The translations under genes and the position numbers were made by a program. A stretch of DNA of 49,864 nt from Propionicicella superfundia DSM 22317 (GTDB lineage Bacteria > Actinomycetota > Actinomycetes > Propionibacteriales > Propionibacteriaceae), in contig NZ_KE384021.1 of assembly GCF_000423465.1 (NCBI RefSeq), positions 104,976 through 154,839 on the forward strand, read 5' to 3'. Shown piece by piece: positions 16,966-27,109 of the stretch; the stretch's first letter is position 1, and every line of letters begins with the position of its first letter. The notes under the pieces were generated by a model that was not told the DNA's origin, did not search any database, and saw only the letters and a list, made by a program, of their open reading frames with translations.

Positions 16966-17357
16966 CGGCTCGTCCCGGACGACCCCGGGTCGAGGCGACT
17001 CCCGGTTCGGCGGTCCGGGCAGGTCACCCATGCGGGACCGACCCGCGGGCCCGTCCCTGGTGATCGGGCTGGGCCGGCCGGAGCGGGGAGACCGCCAGGT
17101 TGTGCGGCATGCGAGGGCCAGTCGCTCGACCGGCGTGGGCTGACCGCCAGGTTGCACGGGGTATGAGATCCGGATCCCGCGGCGTATGCCTCACAAAGTG
17201 GCGGTCACCTGAGGCCGGTCGTGGCACCAGGGCGGGTATGCCGCACAACCTGGCGGTCAGCTCAGGTCGGCTCATCGGCGGCCCGGCCGCAGGGGTGGGT
17301 TCGAACAGGGCCCGCCCCCGGACCACAACCCGGAGCCGACGGCCCCGGCGCGCCGGC
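16966..17357. repeat. Non-coding convergent region with nested inverted 52-bp repeats
   Basis: Four copies of a ~21-23-bp element (GACCGCCAGGTTGTGCGGCAT type) occur: forward at 17090-17110 and 17142 onward, reverse ending at 17206 and at 17258. The reverse copy at 17238-17258 is an exact inverted copy of 17090-17110. The spacing is 52 bp on both sides, and the sequence between copies is also partly conserved (CGACCGGC at the same offset). The whole block is symmetric about position 17174, next to the palindrome GATCCGGATC. It lies between the convergent rpiR and pstB genes. No gene is supported in the stretch. Confidence 0.8.
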
Positions 17358-18137
17358 TCACCCGAAGCGGCCGGTGATGTACTCCTCGGTCTGCTGGTTG
17401 TCGGGGGTCGAGAAGATCTTCTCCGTCGGGCCCATCTCGATGAGCTTGCCCGGCGCTCCCGTCCCCGCGATGTTGAAGAACGCGGTCGAGTCGGAGACAC
17501 GAGCGGCCTGCTGCATGTTGTGGGTGACGATGACGATCGTGTAGGTCTCCTTGAGCTCCTGGATCAGGTCCTCGATCGCCAGCGTCGAGATCGGGTCGAG
17601 GGCCGAGCACGGTTCGTCCATGAGCAGGACCTCGGGGCTCATCGCGATGGCCCGCGCGATGCACAGCCGCTGCTGCTGGCCTCCGGAGAGCCCCGAACCG
17701 GGTAGTTCGAGCCGGTTCTTGACCTCCTCCCACAGGTTCGCGCCGCTCAGCGACTTCTCGACGATCTCGTCCTTGCGGGACGACGAGAGGTGCTTCGCGT
17801 TGAGCGTGACCCCGGCGAGGACGTTCTCCTTGATCGACATCGTCGGGAACGGGTTCGGCCGCTGGAACACCATGCCGATCAGGCGGCGGACCTCGACCGG
17901 GTCGACCCCGGGGCCGTACAGGTTCTCGCCGTCGACCAGCACATCGCCCTCGACCCGGGCCCCCGGGATCACCTCGTGCATCCGGTTCAGCGTGCGCAGA
18001 AAGGTCGACTTCCCGCAGCCCGACGGACCGATGAAGGCGGTGACGGACCGGGGCTCGATCACCATGTCGACGTCCTCGACGGCCTTGAACTTGCCGTAGT
18101 AGACGTTGAGGTTGTTGACCACGATGCGTTTGGACAT
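17358..18137 (-). CDS. pstB: Phosphate ABC transporter ATP-binding protein
   Basis: This 259-residue ABC ATPase has Walker [10 protein letters not shown] at 37-45, signature LSGGQQQR, Walker [13 protein letters not shown] and the PstB-typical start [17 protein letters not shown]. It powers high-affinity phosphate uptake with PstC and PstA. It is the last gene of the minus-strand pstSCAB operon, 27 nt after pstA, with a GAGAG-type ribosome site. The inverted repeat block lies downstream. No phoU follows. Confidence 0.96.
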   Translation of the reverse strand: MSKRIVVNNLNVYYGKFKAVEDVDMVIEPRSVTAFIGPSGCGKSTFLRTLNRMHEVIPGARVEGDVLVDGENLYGPGVDPVEVRRLIGMVFQRPNPFPTMSIKENVLAGVTLNAKHLSSSRKDEIVEKSLSGANLWEEVKNRLELPGSGLSGGQQQRLCIARAIAMSPEVLLMDEPCSALDPISTLAIEDLIQELKETYTIVIVTHNMQQAARVSDSTAFFNIAGTGAPGKLIEMGPTEKIFSTPDNQQTEEYITGRFG

Positions 18138-18164
18138 TGGGTTCTTTCTCTCCGGTTCGGGTGG

Positions 18165-19226
18165 TCAGCGTCCGGTCCTGGGCGCGAAGCGGGCCGCGAT
18201 GAAACGGCCGACCAGGTTCAGGATCATGACGATGGCGATCAGGGCGAGGGCACCCGCCCACGAGCGTTCCGTGTACGGGAGGACGTCCACGCCGGGGTGC
18301 GCGTAGCTGTCGTACACGAACACGGGCATGGTCATCATGGCATTCGACAGGGGGTTCGCGTTCATCGACTGCGTGAACCCGGCGGCGATCATCAGGGGCG
18401 CGGTCTCGCCGATGACGCGGGCGATGGCCAGGATGACGCCGGCCACGATCCCCGACAGGGCCGTGGGCATCACGACCCGCAGGATGGTGCGCCACTTGGG
18501 CACCCCCAGCGCGTAGGACGCCTCGCGAAGCTCGTTCGGGACGATGCGCAGCAACTCCTCGGTGGAGCGCACGACCACGGGGATCATCAGCACCGACAAC
18601 GCGATGGCGCCCGACAGGCCGCTGACCGTCCCCGGGCCGACGAGGATCGACATCACGGCGAAGGCGAACAGGCCGGCGACGATCGACGGGATGCCGGTCA
18701 TGACGTCCACGAAGAAGGTGATGGACCGGGCCAGCGTGCCACGCCCGTACTCGGACAGGTACACGGCGGTCATCAGGCCGATCGGCACGGAGATGAGCGT
18801 GGCCAGGCCGGTGACCCACAGCGTCCCCACGAGGGCGTGCGCGGCACCGCCCCCGGCGCCGACGACGTTGCGCATCGAGTAGGTGAAGAACTGCACGTCG
18901 AACCGGGCCACGCCGTTGGAGACGGCCTCCCAGGTCACCGACGCCAGGGGGATGAGCGCGAGCGCGAACGCACCGAACACCAGATGCGTCGCGAGCCGAT
19001 CGGAGGCCTTGCGGCGCCCTTCGACGGCCCAGGACGCGGCGTACATGGCGACGAGGAAGACGACGATCCCGCCCACCACGGTCCCGGCGAGGTTGAACCC
19101 GCCGAACAGGGCGGTGACGGCGCCCGTCACCACGACGGAGGCGACCAGGACCCCCGGCGTCGTGCCACGGGGCAGCTTGCCGGCCGTGAGGGACGGGATG
19201 CTCTTCTGCGCGACGGTCGTGCTCAT
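18165..19226 (-). CDS. pstA: Phosphate ABC transporter permease PstA
   Basis: This 353-residue permease has an N-terminal extension with two extra helices before the standard six-helix BPD_transp_1 core. It contains the EAA-loop segment LREASYALGVPKWRTI, and VIGETAPLMIAAGFT near the end, typical of PstA. The ATG at 19226 overlaps the pstC stop (ATGA), which rules out the much longer upstream reading that runs antiparallel through pstC in another frame. Confidence 0.95.
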   Translation of the reverse strand: MSTTVAQKSIPSLTAGKLPRGTTPGVLVASVVVTGAVTALFGGFNLAGTVVGGIVVFLVAMYAASWAVEGRRKASDRLATHLVFGAFALALIPLASVTWEAVSNGVARFDVQFFTYSMRNVVGAGGGAAHALVGTLWVTGLATLISVPIGLMTAVYLSEYGRGTLARSITFFVDVMTGIPSIVAGLFAFAVMSILVGPGTVSGLSGAIALSVLMIPVVVRSTEELLRIVPNELREASYALGVPKWRTILRVVMPTALSGIVAGVILAIARVIGETAPLMIAAGFTQSMNANPLSNAMMTMPVFVYDSYAHPGVDVLPYTERSWAGALALIAIVMILNLVGRFIAARFAPRTGR

Positions 19227-20209
19227 CAGTTTGCCCCCGAATACTGGGCCCGCCGGGCGACGATCCAGCGGGCGATCATGTTCACCGCGAGGGTGATGAC
19301 GAACAGGACGAGGCCGCCTGCGATGAGCTGGTTCTGCTTCAGCGCGAACGCCTCGGGGAAGTTCTGCGCGATGGTCGCAGCGATCGTGTTGGTGTTCGTC
19401 GAGGTGAGGATCTCGATCGTGATGACGTCGCTGCCCGACAGCACCATGGCGACGGCCATGGTCTCGCCGAGCGCGCGGCCGAGGCCGAGCATGCAGGCCG
19501 AGACGATCCCTGCCCGGCCGAACGGCAGGACCGACATCTTCACCATCTCCCACCGGGTGGCGCCCAGCGCGAGCGCCGCCTCCTCGTGGAGCTTGGGCGT
19601 CTGCAGGAACACCTCGCGGGTCAGCGACGTGATGATCGGCAGGATCATGACCGCGAGGACGACGGCTGCGGTCAGCAGGGTGCGGCCGGTACCGGACACC
19701 TGCCCGCCGAACAGCGGGATCCACCCGAGGTAGGCGTTCAGCCAGGTGTAGACGGGCATCATGGCCGGTGCCAGCACGATGATGCCCCACAGGCCGAAGA
19801 CGACCGAGGGCACGGCGGCGAGCAGGTCGATCAGGTACCCGAGCCCCTGGGCGAGTCGCCGGGGAGCGTAGTGGGAGATGAACAGCGCGATGCCGAGGGC
19901 CACGGGAACGGCGAGCAGGAGCGCCCAGGCCGCCGCCCACACCGTGCCGAAGGCGAACGGGACGATCCAGGTCGGGAAGTAGCCGTAGCCGTTGGCGAGT
20001 TGCTGGTCCTGGGGCGTCGTGAGAGCGGGGATCGCCTGCACCAGCAGGAACGCCGCGACGAGCGCGAGGATCACCAGAATGGTCGTGCCCGCGCCCGTGG
20101 ACAGGGTCTTGAAGACCGAGTCGCCGATCCGCTTCTTGGCCGGGATGAGGGACGACGGGGGCTGGGGCGCGACATCTGCGGGGGATTCGGGCAACGTGTC
20201 AGTCGACAT
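19226..20209 (-). CDS. pstC: Phosphate ABC transporter permease PstC
   Basis: This 327-residue inner-membrane permease has about six helices. It carries the EAA-type loop HEEAALALGATRWEM and the PstC segment LGLGRALGETMAVAMVL. With PstA it forms the phosphate channel. I chose the ATG at 20209 because it has GAGGCGG upstream and begins a typical polar N terminus; in-frame starts at 20224 and 20242 would add 5 or 11 residues. The 99-bp gap to pstS contains a strong hairpin. Confidence 0.93.
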   Translation of the reverse strand: MSTDTLPESPADVAPQPPSSLIPAKKRIGDSVFKTLSTGAGTTILVILALVAAFLLVQAIPALTTPQDQQLANGYGYFPTWIVPFAFGTVWAAAWALLLAVPVALGIALFISHYAPRRLAQGLGYLIDLLAAVPSVVFGLWGIIVLAPAMMPVYTWLNAYLGWIPLFGGQVSGTGRTLLTAAVVLAVMILPIITSLTREVFLQTPKLHEEAALALGATRWEMVKMSVLPFGRAGIVSACMLGLGRALGETMAVAMVLSGSDVITIEILTSTNTNTIAATIAQNFPEAFALKQNQLIAGGLVLFVITLAVNMIARWIVARRAQYSGAN

Positions 20210-20260
20210 CGGTTTCCGCCTCATCGGCGCGGCATGCGCCATGGTGTCGAAGATGGGTGG

Positions 20261-20296
20261 GCGGGTGCCCCTCCCTCGACGGAGAGGGACACCCGC
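20261..20296 (-). terminator. Intercistronic hairpin between pstS and pstC
   Basis: In the minus-strand transcript, 20296-20282 pairs with 20275-20261 over 15 bp (13 Watson-Crick, two G-U) with a 6-nt loop. The DNA has GCGGGTG / CACCCGC at the base. It lies 12 nt after the pstS stop and has no U-tract. It probably stabilises or partly terminates the message so that PstS exceeds the permeases. Confidence 0.7.
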
Positions 20297-20308
20297 AGGG
20301 GAAGAGCG

Positions 20309-21397
20309 TCACTTGATCGAGTCGACCGCGGTCTTCAGCTTCGACTGCATGTCGGCCGACAGCGGGGCCGAGCCTGCGGCGGACTGCCCGGCGGCCTGAC
20401 CGTCGGCGGAGACGATGTAGCCGACGTACGCCTTGACCAGGGTCGCGACCGAGGCGTCCTTGTACTCCTCGCACACGATGGCGTACGAGACGAGCACGAT
20501 CGGGTAGACGCCCGCGGCCTTCCGGTCGAGGTTCAGCGCCCAGTCGTTGTCGGCGCGGCCGTCGACGCGGCTGGACTGGTCGACGATCTTCGCGGCGGCC
20601 TCGGCGGTCGGGGAGAGGAACTCGTCGCCGACCTTGATCTGTGCCTTGCTCAGGTTCTGCGCGGCGGACTCGTCGGCGTAGCCGATCGTGTTCGTGCCGT
20701 TGGTGACGGCGTCGATGACGCCCGAGGTGCCCTTCGCGGCCTCGCCACCGGGGAACGGCCACTGTCCGTCGGGATCCTTCGTCCAGACGGACGGCGCGAC
20801 GGCGCTCAGGTACTCGGTGAAGTTCTGCGTCGTGCCCGAGTCGTCGGAGCGGTGCACCGCGGTGATGTTCGCGCTCGGGAGGCCGGCGTCGGGGTTGAGC
20901 GCCTTGATCTTCGCGTCGTCCCACTTCGTGATCGTGCCGGCGAAGATGCCGGCCAGCGTGTCGGCGTCCAGCTTCAGGTCGGTGACGCCGTCCACCTTGA
21001 AGACGACGGCGATCGGCGAGATGTAGACCGGCAGGTTCAGCGCGGAGGACGACGCGGCGCAGCCGGCGAACTTGCCCGCGCCCATCTCGCTGTCCTTCAG
21101 GGCGCGGTCGGAGCCGGCGAAGTTCGCGGCACCGCTCACGAAAGCCTCGCGGCCGGCGCCCGAGCCGTCCGGCGAGTAGTTGACGGTCACGCCGGTGTTG
21201 GCGGTCTGGAAGTCGGCGGTCCACTTCTCCTGAGCGGCCTTCATCGAGGACGCGCCCTTGCCTGTGAGCGTCCCGGACAGGCTGGAGCCCGATGTCGTGC
21301 TGCCGCCGGTCTGCTCGTTCGCGGCACAGCCCGCCAGGGCCATCGACCCGGCGAGCAGCAGGGCCACCGGGGCCCCGATCTTCGAGATCTTCAACAT
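20309..21397 (-). CDS. pstS: Phosphate-binding lipoprotein PstS
   Basis: This 362-residue protein has a signal peptide with lipobox L-A-G-C (Cys24), a Gly/Ser/Thr linker, and the PstS phosphate-site segments GKGASSM, SDRAL and SDDSGTTQNFTEYL. It captures phosphate outside the membrane for PstCAB. The ATG at 21397 is preceded by AAGGGA at a suitable distance; upstream in-frame sequence has no signal peptide. It is the first and probably most expressed gene of the operon. Confidence 0.96.
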   Translation of the reverse strand: MLKISKIGAPVALLLAGSMALAGCAANEQTGGSTTSGSSLSGTLTGKGASSMKAAQEKWTADFQTANTGVTVNYSPDGSGAGREAFVSGAANFAGSDRALKDSEMGAGKFAGCAASSSALNLPVYISPIAVVFKVDGVTDLKLDADTLAGIFAGTITKWDDAKIKALNPDAGLPSANITAVHRSDDSGTTQNFTEYLSAVAPSVWTKDPDGQWPFPGGEAAKGTSGVIDAVTNGTNTIGYADESAAQNLSKAQIKVGDEFLSPTAEAAAKIVDQSSRVDGRADNDWALNLDRKAAGVYPIVLVSYAIVCEEYKDASVATLVKAYVGYIVSADGQAAGQSAAGSAPLSADMQSKLKTAVDSIK

Positions 21398-21512
21398 GTT
21401 TCCCTTCGCGTGTTCGCCCTTCTCCCAACTCACGTCCGAAGGGCGGTTGACTGCGGTGAGAGCTGCACTCTCGATCGGCACGCTAGGCAGCGCGCGTAAC
21501 CGATTCGGTGTG

Positions 21513-21534
21513 CGAAGGTGAACACGGGATGAAC
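21513..21534 (-). promoter_or_regulatory. PHO box-like direct repeat upstream of pstS
   Basis: On the minus strand two 11-bp units follow each other, GTTCATCCCGT and GTTCACCTTCG. They match the GTTCACC direct-repeat PHO box known for PhoP in Streptomyces. They lie about 115 nt upstream of the pstS start. A TAGCGT (-10 candidate) is at 21480-21485. Phosphate-starvation induction by PhoP is the natural inference; no phoR/phoP is in the window. Confidence 0.7.
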
Positions 21535-21683
21535 GACGGGTGCGAGCTCGGCACGGAGGCTTGCGCTCGCCGGGCCGAGCCGGTGCCGGGCGGGCGGTTC
21601 CACGGTGCCGAAGCCGACGCGTCGGGTGGGCATCGGCACGGTCGCCACCGGCGTCCGCTGCGGAGCCGATCGGCCCGGATCGC

Positions 21684-23327
<1,644 letters not shown>

Positions 23328-23648
23328 GGGGAGACCTCACGCGTCGAAGGGACAGGACGGAGGTCAGTTCCACATGCCCCCAGGCTCACCCACGTGGCCC
23401 GGCCGCGTCAAATCCCGCGTCCGCGGCGGTCTTCGTGGCCGACCGCGCCGTGAGGCGCGGGGAGGGGCAGGTCGGAGGCCAGTTCCACCTGCTCCCAGGG
23501 CTCATGCACGTGGTCCGGCCGCGTCAGGCCCCGCGTCCGCGACGGTCCCCGTGGCACACCGCGCCGTGAGGCCCGGGGCGCGACGACAGCGATCCGAAGA
23601 GGGCGGGCCGCCTCGCCCGGCCCCACTGCTTACGCGCCGTTGCGGTCG
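23328..23648 (-). repeat. Leader region of the ABC-F gene with a ~115-bp tandem duplication
   Basis: Two imperfect direct copies lie head to tail at about 23351-23464 and 23465-23580, with two single- or two-base indels. Each contains GGAGG(T/C)CAGTTCCAC, CACGTG, CCGGCCGCGTCA and ACCGCGCCGTGAGGC. They fill most of the 321 bp between the recQ stop and the ABC-F start. Short open frames exist in the copies, but none has a convincing start site. No other gene is visible. Confidence 0.8.
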
Positions 23649-25964
23649 TCAGCCCACGGACGCCAGGGCGAACGGGAGAACCGTCCCCGCGCCTGCGCGT
23701 CTCAGCAGCCTTCCGGCGACGGTCATGGTCCAGCGCGAGTCGATCAGGTCGTCGACGAGCAGCACGGGCCCGTCCACCTCGTCGAGGCGCGAGGCGAGCT
23801 CGGACGGCACGATCATGCGCTCCCACAGATCGCGCACGCGGTAGGCGCTGTTCGTCGAACCCGGCAGCGGCGACGCGTCGGGGGCGAGCCGGAGCGGCCC
23901 GAGCAGTTCCAGCCGCCCGGCTCCGGCGAGGCCGGCGGCGAGCGACTCCACGAGCCGCGGACGCCGCAGGCTGGGAATCCACACCACGGCGACGGGCCGT
24001 TCGGCCCAGTCCCACTCCTTCAGCACCCGCAGACACGCGCGCCCCAGCTCGGCGGGCACGTCGGCGTCCGCCGGAACGCCGTCGCCGTCCGTCGCGAACA
24101 GCCGACGCAGCAGACCGCCCCAGCCGAGGTCGCTGAGCCGGGCCACGACGCGTCCTTCGGCGAGTTGCTCGTCGGGGGCGATGCGCCCCTTGACCGGCTG
24201 CTGGTCGGCGCGCACGCCGAGCCGGTCGAGCCCTGTCGGCCACAGGGACCGAGCCGCGATCGGGACACCCACCCGGTCGAGCGACGCACGCGTGAGTTCC
24301 CCGGTCGCGACCGTGACCTCGGTGGGATACCACGCTCCCGCGCAGGCGTCGCAGCGCCCGCACGGGACGGCGTGCGGGTCGTCGAGCTGTGCGGTGAGGT
24401 AGGCCATGCGGCAGGTGCCGAGACGCTCGTAGGCGAGCATCGCCTCCTGCTCGTCGGCCCGCGCCCGGGCGATCCGCTCGTAGCGGTCGGCGTCGTAGAC
24501 CCACGGCCGCCCGGTGCTCGCCCACCCGCCCCGGACCGCCTCGACGGCGCCGTCGACCGCCAGCACCTTGAGGAGAAGCTCCAGTTGGCTACGCCTGATG
24601 TCGACTCGGGCTTCCAGCGCGCCGACCGACAGCGCGCCGGACTCCCCGGAGAGCGCGGCCAGGACGGCATCCGCCTTGGGCTGGGTGGGCATCGCGTTGG
24701 TCGCGAAGTAGTGCCAGATGGCGCGGTCCTCGACGCCGGGCAGCAGCAGCACGTCGGCGTTGTCGGTGGCGCGACCGGCGCGGCCCACCTGCTGGTAGTA
24801 CGCGACGGGTGAGCTCGGCGCGCCGAGGTGGACGACGAAACCGAGGTCGGGCTTGTCGAAGCCCATGCCGAGCGCGGACGTGGCCACCAGCGCCTTCACC
24901 TCGTTGCGTTTGAGCGCCTCCTCGGCGACGAGTCGTTCGGCGGGGTCCGTGCGACCGGTGTACGGCAGGACACGGTGGCCGGCCTTGGTCAGCAGAGCGG
25001 CCGTGTCCTCGGCGGCGGCGACCGTGAGACCGTAGACGATGCCGCTGCCCGGGAGTGCGTCGAGGTGCTCGGCCAGCCAGGCGAGCCGCCGCCAGGGCGT
25101 CCCGAGATCCAGGACGCCCAGGCGCAGCGAGTCACGGGCGAGGGCTCCACGGAGGACGAAGACCTCGTGGCCACCGGCGGCCATCTGCTCGGTCACGTCG
25201 GCGACGACACGGCTGTTCGCGGTGGCGGTGGTGGCGAGCACCGGGATGCCGGACGGAAGCTCGGCGATCAGGTCGCGGATGCGCCGGTAGTCGGGTCGGA
25301 AGTCGTGGCCCCAGTCGCTGATGCAATGCGCCTCGTCGATGACGAGCAGGCCCGCCGAACGGACCAGCCGGGGGAGTTGCTCGGCCCGGAAGCGCGGATT
25401 GACCAGGCGCTCGGGCGAGACGAACAGCACATCGAGCCGGTCGTCGTCCAGGAGGCGCTCGATGTCGCGCCACTCGGTGACGTTGGCGGAGTTGATCGCG
25501 GCGGCCCGGACGCCTGCGCGCTCCGCCGCGGACACCTGGTCGCGCATGAGGGCCAGCAGGGGCGACACGATGAGCGCCGGCCCGGATCCGGCGCGGCGCT
25601 GCAGCAGCGCGGCGATGAAATAGACGGCCGACTTCCCCCAGCCCGTTCGCTGCACCACGAGCGCCCGGCGGTGGTGCGCGACGAGGGCCTCGATCGCCTC
25701 GAGCTGCCCGGGGTGGAAGCCGGCCGCCGGGTTGCCCGTCAGGGCACGCAGGACGACCAGGGCCTCGTCCGCCAGGCCGGTCGCGTCGCGCTGGACAGCG
25801 CGCGCGGGTGGGGACGGGTCCCGGGGTGCACGCGCCGAACCTGCAGGCCGGCGGGGCGCAGAGCCTGCGGACGGGTCGCGCCCGAGCTCGTCGGCGGGAT
25901 CGGGCGGCAGCTCGTCGGGGTCGGGAGGAGGCTCCTCCTGCCAGTACGGGGGTTCCGCGTTCAT
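23649..25964 (-). CDS. RecQ-family DNA helicase with C-terminal phosphoribosyltransferase-like domain
   Basis: This 771-residue protein has an acidic Pro-rich start (1-60), a RecQ SF2 helicase core with Walker A TGWGKS (Lys111), DEAH at 210-213, TTATAN and QQVGRAGRA, and a zinc-binding cysteine cluster (C-R-M-A-Y...CGRCDAC). A winged-helix-like region and a long C-terminal module follow. That module ends in VLLVDDLIDSRWTM (from residue 734), the PRPP-binding loop signature of type I phosphoribosyltransferases. The helicase unwinds 3'-5' in recombination or repair. The PRTase-like part may bind a nucleotide; whether it is catalytic is unknown. Length exceeds minimal RecQ by over 150 residues. 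Confidence 0.9.
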   Translation of the reverse strand: MNAEPPYWQEEPPPDPDELPPDPADELGRDPSAGSAPRRPAGSARAPRDPSPPARAVQRDATGLADEALVVLRALTGNPAAGFHPGQLEAIEALVAHHRRALVVQRTGWGKSAVYFIAALLQRRAGSGPALIVSPLLALMRDQVSAAERAGVRAAAINSANVTEWRDIERLLDDDRLDVLFVSPERLVNPRFRAEQLPRLVRSAGLLVIDEAHCISDWGHDFRPDYRRIRDLIAELPSGIPVLATTATANSRVVADVTEQMAAGGHEVFVLRGALARDSLRLGVLDLGTPWRRLAWLAEHLDALPGSGIVYGLTVAAAEDTAALLTKAGHRVLPYTGRTDPAERLVAEEALKRNEVKALVATSALGMGFDKPDLGFVVHLGAPSSPVAYYQQVGRAGRATDNADVLLLPGVEDRAIWHYFATNAMPTQPKADAVLAALSGESGALSVGALEARVDIRRSQLELLLKVLAVDGAVEAVRGGWASTGRPWVYDADRYERIARARADEQEAMLAYERLGTCRMAYLTAQLDDPHAVPCGRCDACAGAWYPTEVTVATGELTRASLDRVGVPIAARSLWPTGLDRLGVRADQQPVKGRIAPDEQLAEGRVVARLSDLGWGGLLRRLFATDGDGVPADADVPAELGRACLRVLKEWDWAERPVAVVWIPSLRRPRLVESLAAGLAGAGRLELLGPLRLAPDASPLPGSTNSAYRVRDLWERMIVPSELASRLDEVDGPVLLVDDLIDSRWTMTVAGRLLRRAGAGTVLPFALASVG

Positions 25965-26120
25965 GGGCCCAGGCTCTCACGCCGGTCCGACACACCGTGG
26001 CGGCGCCGGGACGCGTCGACGGATTGCGAAGAGCCACTTTTCGTACCTTATGGTGGGCCGCCATCCTCAGGCGGAGCGTGACCGCGGGTTTCTGAACCGA
26101 ATACGCTGCCGACGCCCGCT

Positions 26121-26136
26121 CTTTCGGTACAGAAAG
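26121..26136 (-). terminator. Small hairpin downstream of mutT1 (possible terminator)
   Basis: CTTTC at 26121-26125 pairs with GAAAG at 26132-26136 around a 6-nt loop. It lies about 90 nt after the mutT1 stop in the 263-bp gap before recQ. The stem is short. A TAAGGT (26045-26050, minus strand) nearer to recQ could be its -10 box. Nothing else is recognisable in the gap. Confidence 0.25.
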
Positions 26137-26227
26137 TCGCGTTGAGCGACCGCCGCCGCCGATCCGGCGTCCTGAAGGTGAAGAAATCCGCATGCAGCCG
26201 TGACGACCATCCCCGGCGCCGGACGCG

Positions 26228-27109
26228 TCAGCGCAGCGGCCGGTACCACTCCGTGGCGCGCAGGGCCCCGTCGCCGTCGAGGTGCGCGATGGCCACTGCC
26301 CCCGGGACGATGTGCTGCGGTTCGACGCCGAGCGCCTCGAACATGGAGGGCAGGACGGGACGATGCCCGCACACCACGACCGGCCGGTCGTGCCGCACCG
26401 CCGCGGCCGCGAGCCGGTGCACGAGCTTGCGGACGTCCTTCGGGTGCTCGACGCCGTGTTCCTCGCTGAGCACCGACCAGGTCTCGACCTCGGTGCGCAA
26501 CAGGCGCGCGTAGGGGCGCAGCGTCTGAACGCACCGCACCGACGACGAGCTGACGATCGACTGCGCGTCGAAGGCCTCCAGCAGCGTGGTGAGGTCGGCG
26601 GACTGCTTCCGGCCACGCGAGGTGAGCGGCCTCGCTGCGTCCTTGCCCGTCCAGTTCTTGCGCTCCATCGCCTTTCCGTGGCGGGCGATGACGAACGGGG
26701 TCGTCTCCGGAGCACCGATCGCCTCCTCCAGCACGTGCCGCTCGTCGGCGTACGACAACTGCCTCAGCGCGGCGGCCGGAGGCAGCCAGGCGATCTCGTC
26801 GATCTCGGAGTTGACGGTGAACTCGTCCTCCCGCAGCACGCGCCCGCGCCAGAAGTGAACGCGCTTGGCACCCCGGTCGGTCATGTACCCGATCGTGCGG
26901 AGCGGCACACCGAGGCGGACGCGCACCGCCGTCTCCTCGGCCACCTCGCGCACGGCGGTGCCTGCCGTGTACTCGTCGTGCTCCATCTTCCCCTTGGGCA
27001 GCGACCAGTCGTCGTAGGTGGGCCGGTGCACGAGCAGGACGTTCCCGTCGGGGCGGAAGGTGACGGCCCCGGCCGCCTCGATGGAACGAGTCGCGCGCAC
27101 GACACTCAC
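26228..27109 (-). CDS. mutT1: MutT1-like Nudix hydrolase fused to a SixA-type histidine phosphatase
   Basis: This 293-residue protein has an N-terminal Nudix domain with the box GKMEHDE...REVAEE at residues 40-59, and a C-terminal histidine-phosphatase domain with RHGK from 143 and a late VVCGHRP. The domain order and the place next to ppk1 match mycobacterial MutT1, which hydrolyses 8-oxo-GTP/dGTP and related dinucleoside polyphosphates. The GTG at 27109 overlaps the ppk1 stop (GTGA), so translation is coupled. Extending the frame upstream only runs through ppk1. Confidence 0.88.
   Translation of the reverse strand: MSVVRATRSIEAAGAVTFRPDGNVLLVHRPTYDDWSLPKGKMEHDEYTAGTAVREVAEETAVRVRLGVPLRTIGYMTDRGAKRVHFWRGRVLREDEFTVNSEIDEIAWLPPAAALRQLSYADERHVLEEAIGAPETTPFVIARHGKAMERKNWTGKDAARPLTSRGRKQSADLTTLLEAFDAQSIVSSSSVRCVQTLRPYARLLRTEVETWSVLSEEHGVEHPKDVRKLVHRLAAAAVRHDRPVVVCGHRPVLPSMFEALGVEPQHIVPGAVAIAHLDGDGALRATEWYRPLR

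Noticed and set aside
17090-17258. Possible minimal CRISPR array (21-23-bp repeats about 52 bp apart)
   Set aside because: Copies are in both orientations, the intervening sequences are themselves related, there are only two per strand and no cas gene is present.
17100-17705. Plus-strand open frame through the repeat block into pstB
   Set aside because: It runs antisense through pstB, has no domain and owes its start to the repeats.
23408-23626. Short minus-strand open frame in the duplicated ABC-F leader, considered as a leader peptide
   Set aside because: It has no convincing ribosome site and spans the duplication junction; similarity between its parts comes only from the DNA repeat.
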